Positions 35,844-45,394 of a stretch of DNA of 64,000 bases are shown piece after piece (the stretch's first letter is position 1; each line of letters begins with the position of its first letter). The DNA is from Piper betle (lineage: Eukaryota > Streptophyta > Magnoliopsida > Piperales > Piperaceae): contig JAURVB010001733.1 of the NCBI GenBank assembly GCA_033002965.1, positions 51,387 through 115,386 of the forward strand. Direction: 5' to 3'. The notes below the pieces were generated by a model. It was given only the letters and a program-made list of their open reading frames with translations. It had not been told where the DNA came from and searched no databases. A program made the translations under genes and the position numbers.

Positions 35844-36947
35844 CTAATTTTTCCACAATACTTTTACCAAAGGAATTTCTTTGTTCCTGAGTGTCTTTAT
35901 TTCTCTTGCCAGGATGCGGATCGGCTTTTCCTCGTAGGTTAAATTTGATTGTAGCTCTAAGTCTTCAAAATTGGTGATGATATGATCTTCATCTCGTACA
36001 TATTTCTTTAGCATTGACACATGGAAAACATTGTGTACTCCCACTAGGCTTGGTGGTAATGCTAGTCTATATGCACAATTTCCAACTCGATTCAGGATTG
36101 GAAACGGTCCTATGAATCTTGGCTTCAACTTCCATGATATTTTAAATCTGATCACCCCCTTCGTAGGAGATGTCTTTAGGTACACAAACTCCCCAACTTG
36201 GAACTCTAGGTCCTTCCTTCGAGTATCAGCATAACTCTTTTGTCGATCCTGAGCTGCCTTAAGTCTTTGCTGAATGAGTTTCACCTTTTCAGTTGCTTCC
36301 CTCACCATCTCTGGCCCGACTATAACTGCCTCGGTAGACTCCAGCCAACACGATGGAGATCTGCAGGGCCTACCATATAAGGCTTCAAATGGTGCCATCC
36401 CTATACTGGCTTGGTAAGAGTTATTGTAGGTGAATTCAGCCAAAGCTAAGTGGTTCTCCCAGTCACCTCCCCAGTCAAGAATGCAAGCTCTTAACAAATC
36501 TTCCAAAGTTTGAATAGTCCTCTCACTCTGACCATCAGTTTGGAGATGATATGCTGTACTCAACTTAATTTGAGTTCCCATGGCTTTTTGGAAAGCTTCC
36601 CAGAAATGTGAGGTGAATAGGGGATCGCGGTCAGAAACTATCTCCTTTGGAATCCCATGCAATTTGACAATATTGTCAATATATAATCTTGCCAGGTATT
36701 CCGCTGTTCTCATTGATTTCGTGGGGATGAAGTGAGCTACCTTAGTTAGTCGGTCCACAACTACCCATATGGAGTCATGCTTCTTCTGAGTCCTTGGGAG
36801 CTTTGCAATAAAATCGCATGTGACACACTCCCATTTCCAAGTTGGTATTTCTAAAGGTTGCAATAGTCCTCTAGGTAGTTGATGTTGGGCTTTGATTTGT
36901 TGGCAAGTCTGACACTTAGAGACAAAATCCACCACATCTCTTTTCAT
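35844..36947 (-). CDS. Gypsy integrase, near-intact open frame (367 codons)
   Basis: The integrase inserts element cDNA into the genome. The frame opens in the zinc-finger end (VSKCQTCQQIKAQHQ). It runs through the catalytic core with the first Asp (VVVDRLTKVAHF), second Asp (IVSDRDPLF) and Glu (DGQSERTIQTLED), then FTYNNSYQASIGMAPFEALY, and ends in a C-terminal domain with VHNVFHVSMLKKY. All three D,D,E residues are present and no stop interrupts about 1.1 kb, so this element is much younger than the one at 14-23 kb. Upstream polymerase regions are deleted, so it cannot act alone. The region 35660-35843, to the purine tract, holds the last codons out of frame. Confidence 0.9.
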   Translation of the reverse strand: MKRDVVDFVSKCQTCQQIKAQHQLPRGLLQPLEIPTWKWECVTCDFIAKLPRTQKKHDSIWVVVDRLTKVAHFIPTKSMRTAEYLARLYIDNIVKLHGIPKEIVSDRDPLFTSHFWEAFQKAMGTQIKLSTAYHLQTDGQSERTIQTLEDLLRACILDWGGDWENHLALAEFTYNNSYQASIGMAPFEALYGRPCRSPSCWLESTEAVIVGPEMVREATEKVKLIQQRLKAAQDRQKSYADTRRKDLEFQVGEFVYLKTSPTKGVIRFKISWKLKPRFIGPFPILNRVGNCAYRLALPPSLVGVHNVFHVSMLKKYVRDEDHIITNFEDLELQSNLTYEEKPIRILAREIKTLRNKEIPLVKVLWKN

Positions 36948-37653
36948 CCCAATCCACCAGTAAGTTCTGCTTTAAATCCTGATACATTTTAGTAACTCCA
37001 GGGTGTATCAAGAACTTTGAGCGATGAGCCTCCTCCAAGATATTTCGCCTCAATGCATTATCCTTGGGTACACACAACCTTCATCTAAATCTGATCACAC
37101 TATTGGAATCAGCTACAATGTCAGGAATCTTGTCCAACATTTCATTCAGCTCCTCATCACCCATTTGTGCTAGCTTAACACGATCAACCAAATCATTGGA
37201 AACAACCAAATTTGCCAGTAAGCCTGTTAGTTGCTCCACCGGGTTGATAGCTACCACTTCTGCTGACATGGCCCAAAGTCTAGTTAGCTGTTGACTTTTG
37301 TCCACTTTGCCCTTCCGACTCAATGTGTCGGCTACCACATTCACTTTCCCTAAATGGTATAAGATTTAGAGGTTGTAGTCCTTCAAATATTCTATCCATC
37401 GCCTCTGTCGAAGGTTCAGGTCATTCTGGGTGAAGATATACTTCAAACTCTGGTGGTCAGTGAAGACTTCGAACTGGGCTCCATACAAGTAGTGTCTCCA
37501 AATCTCCATGCCAAAAACTACTGCTGCCAGTTCCAAGTGGGTTGCATAATTTTGCTCATGAATCTTTAATTGACGACATGCCCGACCCGCCCGAACCGGC
37601 CCGACATTACTTAAAAAATATGTAATAGATGTAAACGTAATATTCCAGAACAT
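36948..37653 (-). pseudogene. Gypsy RNase H and integrase N-terminal region
   Basis: Minus strand. The piece 37580-37366 gives [18 protein letters not shown] and [13 protein letters not shown], typical of the gypsy RNase H. The piece 37344-37081 starts NVVADTLSRKG, the usual RNase H/integrase junction, and continues toward the HHCC region with a stop near 36970. The RT, protease and gag expected upstream (higher coordinates) are absent: at about 37600 the sequence changes to CGGGCGGG-rich and then repeat DNA. Confidence 0.85.
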
Positions 37654-37721
37654 GAATCAATACAAAGCAATTAAGTCTTGCAATATATAAATCATGAAAA
37701 GAAATTATGTTCTCTAAAATA

Positions 37722-38791
37722 TAAAATAACTTTCCCATAGTCTTAGACCATTTTCCATAGCCACATTTATGACACAAGAGAATAATAAGGAAGTTCAACT
37801 TTATTATCGATTCGCAATACCTAGGTTGGTAACAAAACCACCAACCACACTTCTATTCTTTAGTCCAAAGCTGTTCACCTGCGGAGGCAATTCCGCGTTA
37901 GTAATAAAACCACTAAGCCGTATAATTAAATGAAACAAGTCAATATAATCCCTATTATCATTTCACCCATTTTTTTATTATTGTTTCACAAGTCTTTTAG
38001 TAATTATCTCTCAAGTCATTCTGAGATTAGTAATTTGTCTCTCAGGTCATTCTAAGATTCGTAAAAGTTGTTTCCCAGCTCATTCTGAAATTAGAAATTG
38101 TCTCCCAGTTCATTTTGAGATTAGATGGTCTCTCAGGTCATTCTGAGATTAGTCATTGTCTCCTAGTTCATTTTAAGATTAGAAATTATCTCCCAGTTCA
38201 TTCTGAGATTAGGTGGTCTCCTAGGTCATTCTGAGATTAGTCATTGTCTCCCAGTTCATTCTGAGATTAGAAATTGTCTCCCAGGTCATTCTGAGATTAG
38301 GTGGTCTCCCAGGTCATTTTGAGATTAGTCATTGTCTCCAAATTCATTATGAGATTAGAAATTGTCTCCCAGCTCATTCTGAGATTAAAAATCGTCTCCC
38401 AACTCATTCTGAGATTAAAAATCGTCTCCCAACTCATTCTGAGATTAGTATCGACAAAGGTTACCAATTTGGGAAAATACAACATTTCAAATAATTATAC
38501 CAGTTTGGGGAAAATACAACATTTCAAATAATTATATGGGCAATACAACATTTCAAATAATTATACGGAAACACATAGTAATTTTAAAGGTGCGGCCCCG
38601 TGTTGGACTGAGTCAATTCCTTGACCCCGATTGCATTCCAGCGCATAGTGGTCGAATCTGGGCTCAGGCCGACCAAGGCTGCCAACAATGAAAAGTACAA
38701 CATTTCAAATGATTATACAGACCTGGATAGTTTGTAAGTGAAGTCGTAGCTATGACCAACGATCCTAATCTGAACGAGAACATAAAATTAT
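37722..38791 (-). repeat. Long direct repeat, right copy (LTR-like, truncated)
   Basis: Partner of 32972-33938, with a longer minisatellite. In the minus-strand frame of the gypsy fragment it sits where a 5' LTR would, but the part corresponding to 33939-35661 is lost, and the recognisable primer-binding site is missing. Confidence 0.7.
38000..38455. repeat. Minisatellite, 25-30 bp units (right array)
   Basis: About 16 units of the same GTCTCCCAGTTCATTCTGAG type as the left array. The last three units (from 38363) are nearly identical, a sign of recent local expansion. The array happens to be open in one frame on each strand, giving repetitive hydrophobic peptides that are not likely to be real. 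Confidence 0.9.
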
Positions 38792-38829
38792 ACTTATTTA
38801 CCCATGTTTTTATTGTCATTTTATAAATC

Positions 38830-40020
38830 CCAGGTATAATTATATTAAAATAGGTGATATTTCTCATTATATACTAGTTAATTAATATTTTATAAGATTA
38901 AAATAGGTGATATTTCTCATGATATTCTAGTTAATTAATATTTCTGAGATATGCTTAATTTTGGAGTTTTAATGCATAAAAAGATGAAATAAATTAATCT
39001 TTAAAATTGATTGGTCATGGTGCTTGGTCCCACCCAATGACTAGAATTTATGATGTTGACAAAGCTCGATGAGGATAGATATCCATAGCTTTGGCGCCAT
39101 TGTCAGGGAGTTGGAAACTTCATCAGACATCATAATCAATTAGACTACATCGAGTTGTGGAATCTTTCCTCGAATTCTTTTATCTCCTTATCTCATTTTC
39201 TATGCAAAGGGGTGGCCATTTGTTGTTTGACATATCTCAACTCTTGGCTTAGGAGTTAAGTAAAAGTAGTTATAGTTTTTGTAATTCTTTTCCTTTCATA
39301 ATGAAAACTAGTTTCTTCTTTATAATGTTTTCTATTTTTATTATGGAGTAGTCCTTTATTTCGTTCTAGTGAAGAATAGAACTTAACATGACTTAATTGA
39401 ATTCATTTCAACCTCTTACTCTTTTATTCAATCAGATTGTTTGAATTATCATGTTCTAAATGCTAAGAGCAAATTGATCACCTATTGCTTAGATCATAAG
39501 GTTTAATTAGATTTCGGGAGAAATTAATTAGATTAGTCATTGATAATTCATCATACGATGAGTCTTTTGACTTGTTTCTCGTTGTGGTCGGGAGATACAC
39601 AACACCGTATGCGATTATAAGGCAAATCTTAATGTGCTATTTTGTTGATTAATTAATTATCACTAGGAGGTAGAAATTGAGGCAAAATAATAGAAGCATG
39701 AAGGAGCGGGAGCCACCATATCATATAATTATCCTAGATCGACAATCCGAAGGAATAGAAGATAAGAGTAAGATGTGATCAAGATTAAATTCATATTAAG
39801 GAAAATTCGACTCTAGAATGAGTTTTATCATTGTAACTTCTCCTTTAATTTAAAGTTATTATTTAGATTTAGTTAAGTCAATTTTGTTTGTTTTTTTCAT
39901 CATTTCATTTTATTTAATTAATTTAAGAAAATTCATTTCTTTGTGGGAAAGAATTTATCATTATATTACTTGTTTTGACCGTGTATACTTGCACCTCATT
40001 GAAGTTATTCAAACAGTTCA
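38830..40020 (+). mobile_element. Non-coding Athila/Tat-like LTR element remnant (plus copy)
   Basis: Contains TGGCGCCATTGTCAGGGA at 39092-39109, the aspartate-tRNA-type primer site typical of Athila/Tat gypsy elements, preceded by LTR-like AT-rich sequence and followed by non-coding leader. An inverted copy lies at 51270-52590. No gag or pol is present, so it resembles a large retrotransposon derivative or the 5' end of one. Confidence 0.65.
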
Positions 40021-40195
40021 CGCACCAAATAAATGGTCACGTGTAACCTGCAGCCGGCCCCCTGACCATGCTCCATCCCCAGCCTTGCCCACCCCCTACC
40101 CATACCCCTGCATTTCTCCGCTCCCATGGATGCCATGCCCCCCACATCCGAAATCTGCCATCGCAGCCGCCCCGCGATCCACCACCGCGACTGCA

Positions 40196-40630
40196 TGGGA
40201 GATCCCTCAACTTAGTCTCAGATCCAATACTTCCTGGTTTAAGATCTAATTTATTAGTAGGGATCTACATAATGATTTTTAACTTGGTTAACCACTGTTA
40301 AAGGAACGACTTAGGCTCATCAAGTTGTACTTTTGGTGCGGTCCTTACAATTGGTATTAGGGCTACTTGATTCAGTGTTAGGTAGTGGGCTTGACTAGAG
40401 ACATTGACTAGGCTTCAAATGCTATTATAGGCCAAGTGTATGAATTTTAAGGATGAAGTTTTCTAAATTGGGTGGATTGTAAGATCCCTCATTTAGTCCT
40501 ACATCCAATACTTCCTAGTGCAAGATCTAGCTTTTTAGTAGGGATGTGCAAAATAATTTTCAAATTGGTTAAACACTGATGAAAGGATGATTTAGGATCA
40601 TCAGGTTGCACTATGGCCCAGGTCATTACA
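40196..40630 (+). mobile_element. Complete TRIM element, second family (435 bp)
   Basis: Terminal direct repeats 40196-40349 and 40478-40630 (154 and 153 bp) start TGGGAGATCCCTC / TGTAAGATCCCTC and end in TTACA. The primer site TGGTATTAGGGC (40352-40363) lies two bases after the first repeat; a short purine-rich GGGTGGA precedes the second. The internal region is only about 128 bp and non-coding. No perfect target duplication is visible (CTGCA against CCACC). Confidence 0.8.
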
Positions 40631-40879
40631 CCACCCCCGGCCACTGTGCCCAGCCGTGCCTCAACTGCCTTGATTAGACATTGTAGTCTCCCCTCGTCAG
40701 CGGGCCACTGCTCCACCATGCATTGACCCTCAGCCCCTATGGTTGCCCTGCACCCCATTGCATGCCTCCACTGCCTCGATCCACCTCCATGCCATTGCTT
40801 TGTGCCATTGTAGTAGCACGCCCCCGCTTGCCACCGCCTCCTGGCCACTGCGGTTGTCCGCCCTCACCTCGCTCCACGA
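40631..40879. other. C-rich low-complexity DNA
   Basis: CCACC/TGCC-rich sequence, matching the composition just left of the TRIM (40030-40195); the TRIM probably inserted into this tract. Frames on both strands are compositional artefacts. No gene seen. Confidence 0.5.
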
Positions 40880-41223
40880 TATTTCTTGCCATTTGTCACT
40901 GAATATTTCTTATATATATATTTTAAAAAATTGATACTAGTTTGTCACCGAATTTTGGTGGCAAATATTGACTACCGATCTATGCCACCAATTTTATGTG
41001 ACTAGCCATCATCGTTTTGTCACCAAAATTTGATGACAATTTCACCAAATTTTATCATCAAAATTTGTGGGTGACAATTTCTTACCATTTTGCCATTGAT
41101 CTTAATTACATGCGCAACCTTCTATCACTGAAATTTTAGGTAACAACTTGGGTGACAAATAACCTTTCATCACCAAATTTTATCCTTCTGTCACTAAAAC
41201 AAAAGGGGATTTTTCCACTAGTG
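40880..41223 (-). mobile_element. CACTA-like transposon terminus
   Basis: Ends TTTTTCCACTAGTG, whose reverse complement CACTAGTGGAAAA is a typical CACTA (En/Spm) terminal sequence. Inward lie several subterminal repeats of the form TGTCACCAAATTTT in both orientations. The other terminus and a transposase were not found. Confidence 0.6.
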
Positions 41224-41452
41224 CACACAAACCACCTCTAACTAGTTTAACCTCTTCTTGAATTGAGGGACTTGATCTATATTGAAGAAAAATCACTTCA
41301 ATAGTCCTCCAAGATTCTCCACCTTTCCTTTAAAATCCCAAGGAGAAGACTTGGAGTCCCCTTGAAGAACCCCTCCATATTGGCATGATCAACAATCTCA
41401 ACATACTTCTTTAATCCCCTAGGCTAAAACATTAAGAACCTTTAAGTGCATC

Positions 41453-41957
41453 TAATGGGTTTATCCCACATCAGTCGTGGATGATGTTGGTGAGTTGTAT
41501 ATAGGCTAATGGGAAAGCCTTATTCCTTGAGTTAACTTTTAGATTAAGAGAGGCCCGTGACGCCTATTGCAAGTCCATTTTGATAGCCCAAAGGGCCCAA
41601 GAAATGGTATCAGAGCCAGGTTTGAGCCAGGTTTAGACTACGCTGATTATGGTTCGAGCTAGGTTTTGCCTATGCCGATCGTGGTTGTTTCCTTTATGGA
41701 TTCCACCTAATGATTTATCGGGAGTTTGCCAGGTGGGTGTCGTCTGAATTAAGGGGAGTTTGCTAGACGATGGTTGTTTCGGGGACACCCGATGTGTGAA
41801 GGGGAGTAATTGGATTTATCCCACATTTATCGTGGATGATGTGGGTGAGTTGTATATAAGCTAATGGGAAAACCTTATTCCTTGAGTTAACTTTTGGATT
41901 AAGAGAGACCCGTAACACCTATTGCAAGTCCATTTTAGTAGCCCAAAGGCCCCAAGA
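41453..41957 (+). mobile_element. TRIM retrotransposon with target-site duplication (505 bp)
   Basis: LTRs 41453-41602 and 41809-41957; primer site TGGTATCAGAGCC at 41605-41617; purine tract AAGGGGAGTAA before the second LTR. The 5-bp duplication GCATC flanks it (41448-41452 and 41958-41962). Block B keeps the uninterrupted site (GTGCATCAACAT near 49516), which proves the insertion and its exact ends. No coding capacity; it depends on other elements' enzymes. It sits about 190 bp upstream of pseudogene copy 1. Confidence 0.93.
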
Positions 41958-42067
41958 GCATCAACATAAAATGTGAATCCTCATGTAATTCTTTGATATT
42001 TGCATCCTCATCAGCTGACAACAATTCAATGTCACCAAATTGGAAAATCACAAATACTCCAAAGCCC

Positions 42068-42074
42068 TATAAAT
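42068..42074 (+). promoter_or_regulatory. TATA box, peptide gene copy 1
   Basis: TATAAAT in the shared CCCTATAAATTG context, 72 bp before the degenerate start codon; identical in position to copies 2 and 3. Confidence 0.6.
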
Positions 42075-42145
42075 TGCACATGCTTTTCTCCCTCAAAGCA
42101 CAAATTAAAAATTAAAAGATGAAGAGAAGAGCTTGAAAAATGAGG

Positions 42146-42249
42146 ATGTCAGAAGCCATGCTGTAGTTTCATTGTGTATTCGTGTTGTTCTTATTGTCTA
42201 GCCCTCTATCTTTGCCTATCCTCGCAACTCATAACCTGTTATAAATGTT

Positions 42250-42290
<41 letters not shown>

Positions 42291-42545
42291 ATGCCTCATT
42301 TTCTATAATAAATATATAACATGAGCAATTTAAGATGTTAGCTATTTCACAAAGAAAAGTGTTTGTTTCATTTCTTGTTGATCTAATTTTTGTTATCATT
42401 ATAGATGTTAGTGTATCCTCTAGGTTCCATAAGTAACAAGACCTTGAAGAGCTCCTAGCCAATTCCTGTTATCGATGAAGTTTTGGAACCAGAAGACTAC
42501 CCACCACCTGGCCCCAATCGTCCATGACCTCCTAGATGTTGCTAG
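42146..42545 (+). pseudogene. PSY-like peptide precursor, copy 1 (pseudogene)
   Basis: Exon 1 starts at ATG 42146 but has a stop as codon 7, a one-base deletion in the signal-peptide region and a damaged donor context (ATAAAT where the intact copies have CGTAAG before GT). The intron holds a (CT)n tract. Exon 2 starts at 42405 after TATAG. It reads MLVYPLGSISNKTLKSS and then a stop, with another stop within the C-terminal motif. Despite this the EPEDYPPPGPNRP stretch is still encoded intact. It is therefore a relatively recent loss of the gene that is intact in copies 2 and 3. Confidence 0.85.
42251..42290 (+). repeat. (CT)n microsatellite in the pseudogene intron
   Basis: About 20 CT dinucleotides with one interruption. 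The equivalent introns of copies 2 and 3 hold only short CT runs, so this is an expansion specific to copy 1. Confidence 0.9.
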
Positions 42546-42684
42546 TTAAATACTGAGTATATGTCCTTTAGAATAATAATGTCATATTAAGTAGTAAGGT
42601 GTGTTAGGGTTTTTAACGCACAAAATAACTAAACACAATGTTGAATGTGTGACGAGGAAAACCAATAAAGGATAAAAGATAGAT

Positions 42685-42895
42685 TGTTGGGTTTGTCCTA
42701 CATTAATCATAGAGGTTGTTGGTAACTTGTGTATAGGCTAATGTGAAAGCCTTATTCCTTGAGTTAGCTTTTGGATTAAGAGAGGCCCGTGACACTTATT
42801 GCGAGTTTCCTTTCGTTGTTTAAAGTCCCTTTTGAAGGCCCAAAGGGCCCAACAGTGGTTTCAGAGCTTGAGTAGGGGCCGAAAATGGCCCAACA
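42685..42895 (+). mobile_element. TRIM fragment nested in the solo copia LTR
   Basis: LTR 42685-42854 (TGTTGGG to CCCAACA), primer site TGGTTTCAGAGC (42856-42867), then an internal deletion to the terminal GGCCCAACA at 42895. The 5-bp duplication TAGAT flanks both ends (42680-42684 and 42896-42900). It inserted after the copia LTR. Confidence 0.9.
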
Positions 42896-43006
42896 TAGAT
42901 GACACACAAATTTAACGTGGAACCTCCAAAATAGAAGGGAAACCACCAAACCATCCACTATAATCAAATAATGGGCACACACTTTAGGCAAAGCTAGTAT
43001 ATCAAT

Positions 43007-43172
43007 AATCTCCAACTAGGATACACATCCAATTGGGAACCCTCAACCTCATTAATCTCCAACTGGGATACACATTTATTTGGGAACACTCAACCTCAAT
43101 AATCTCCAACTGGGATACACATCTAATTGTGAACACTCCAACTGGGATACACATCCAATTAGAAACACTCAT
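43007..43172 (+). repeat. Minisatellite within the copia LTR, about 45-bp unit
   Basis: Three to four units of AATCTCCAACTGGGATACAC followed by an ATCCAATTGGGAAC-like tail; the same kind of array as in the copia LTR at 31.7-31.9 kb. Confidence 0.85.
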
Positions 43173-45394
43173 CGGACAAAGACAGTACACTATGAGGAGA
43201 GGCTCTCCCTCCTCTAAGAGAGAGAGGGAGAGCCTCACTGTAAAACCTCACAGATACACACACTCTTCAAATTATATTTCTCTTACATCACGCATGTACA
43301 ACTATATATATATATATAAAGAAAAAACTAGCCTCGTAGATACAAAGAGCCATACACTAAATATTTATCGTCTTCAATAATTCTTCTCAAATTCTTTGTA
43401 CCACTTAAAGTAAGTCCATGTCTTTACGATTCTCCATATAATTGCATGCCTGCTACATTCATTGTATGATAAGAGACTCCCAACAAGGTGGATGAAACCG
43501 TGTACATTACTTGTTATGTCTTCCATTAATAAAATTATTGCCTAGTTTTATAAATAAATGCGCATACCTTGGGCTCTATTTAGTGCTCACAACTTAGTCT
43601 AATGGAAGGTGCTGATATTGAATCATTTTGTAGAGATGTGCAGCACAAATAGAATCGGCCCGAGGAATTTACAATTAAAGAATATTTTATCATACCATTC
43701 ATGATTGAACGTTGATTTCTATCCTATTCACGATTCAACCGTATTTTTAGTATAATGTTTAATTTATAAATGTATTTTTAGTATAATGTCTAATTTACCC
43801 CCGATTTGGGTTAATTGTTTAAAAAAATTAACTTCATTTCAGAAGTCAAAAAGTCTACTGTTGATGATTGACCAATAACGCTGCCCATTGGGAGGCGACG
43901 ATCTGGCCACCCCTGCAGTGGTCAATCAGGCCGGCCGCCCCCATGGTGGTCCATTAGGGGAGGCTAGGCCGACTGCTCCATGTGGTACTTGATTGGGTTT
44001 AAGATAAAATTTTATTTTTAAAATAATTTACTCTTACCATGAGTAATGAAGAGATTATGATACAATATACCATTAAATCGTTTCAATTACTTCTAGCATG
44101 TGTTTCTTTCACTACAATTCAACATGTAATGCCGAAAGCATGTTATTATTGGGAATTTGTTTCCCTAAAATTTTGGATTGTTCTTTTCAAACGATGTAGC
44201 TTTCCCATTAGGGCGGCGTAGTGCTGAGAGGAGGGGCTCCGAAAATCCACCAAGATGTCTCAAGCCAGCTCTCAGTTTAAGCTCCCTTCAAAACCTATTA
44301 GAAAGCCCCTTCTCCCTCCACGTATAGGCTTTTCAAGCGACATTTTAAACTCACCAAAATTCTCTTTACAAGTTAGAAATAGCTTCTCACAACCACCACC
44401 CATTAAGTGTAAAGAAGAAACATGAATTTGTGATTTTTTTATCATCCAAAACTAACCCGAAAGCAATAATATCATTAATTTTGAAGAAAGCTTTGTAAGT
44501 GTCTAATATTATTTTTCTTTTCAATACTTTATTCTACATATTTGATTTATCAAGTTGGATATGTTTGCATTTTCCATCTTCACTATCTTCTAACAATTTA
44601 ACAACAACATTACGTTTGGTGAATTTGGGTCTTCATCCTTTCTATTAATTTATCTACTCAATAACCACGTACCTTCCCTTCCTATCCCTTCAAAATTCAA
44701 CACACATATTTTTGAGTTTTGAAACTTCTTCAATATTTCTATCATCTTTTAACTAATTTTGATCTCATTTTAGTTGCCCGCACTTTTGGCTTGTTGTCTA
44801 AGGGTATATATGGCTTGGTCATAATTTGGTTGATAATTTTTACTGTTATCAATTAGCATGTTAATATCTTTTACCACAACCAAGCCATTAATTAGTGTTA
44901 TAACTTTCTACCAAAACCATGTTATCAATTAGCATGTTAATATCTTTTACCACAACCAAGCCATTAACTAGTGTTATAACTTTCTACCAAAACCAAGTTT
45001 TCCCTATTTTTTCATCGATTAAATATTTAATACATGGACAAATTTTCACCGCTTTATATATCTTAAACCCAACAATATTAAGTTAGTTAAAAATTACAAT
45101 TATCTAAAATACTCTCTTACATAATATAAAACATTTCAACCATCCAAACTATGATAATCTAGTATTATAAATTATAAAATAAATAAAAAAATAATCTAAA
45201 TTAAGTATATTCATCAAAGTGAGATTAATATTGGAGTATGATTGCGTTCTTTAAATATACATAACATAAGTAAATAATGTTCAGTAAATCGGTTTAGGCA
45301 AAACCAAAAATTTTGCATTCTGGTTCGAGGTAAATAGAGTAAGGAAGGCATTGGCACATAGATTTCTTTCCCTGCACAGGACAGACTTTAACTT

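Larger units (their letters stand above)
42602..43485 (-). mobile_element. Solo Ty1/copia LTR with target-site duplication
   Basis: Starts TGTTAGGG and ends CCCAACA on the plus strand, with the 5-bp duplication AGGTG on both sides (42597-42601 and 43486-43490). Blocks B and C show the uninterrupted site just downstream of the stop codon. It is related to the copia LTR at 31.5-32.2 kb (shared AATTTAAyGTGGAACCTC and AAACCATCCACTAT stretches). The minus-strand orientation is taken from that relationship. It is interrupted by a nested TRIM at 42685-42895. Confidence 0.9.
41224..45394 (+). repeat. Duplicated block A of the peptide-gene array
   Basis: Shares, in order, the upstream region (CCTCCAAGCTCCTCCACC-like), promoter, both exons, 3' region and a downstream AT-rich tail with blocks B, C and partly D. 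It is interrupted by a TRIM (41453-41957) and a solo copia LTR (42602-43485). The tail at 44.2-45.3 kb, including a local duplication of the TTTACCACAACCAAGCCATTAA stretch (about 44872-44996), matches 60.2-61.1 kb. Confidence 0.8.

Noticed and set aside
33250..38455. CRISPR-like arrays of short repeats and spacers
   Set aside because: Units are contiguous imperfect tandem copies with 3-8 base variable linkers in plant repeat DNA, without unique spacers or cas genes; these are minisatellites.
31260..41957. Cassandra-type TRIM carrying 5S rRNA
   Set aside because: No 5S rRNA A- or C-box sequence is visible in the LTRs; ordinary TRIMs.
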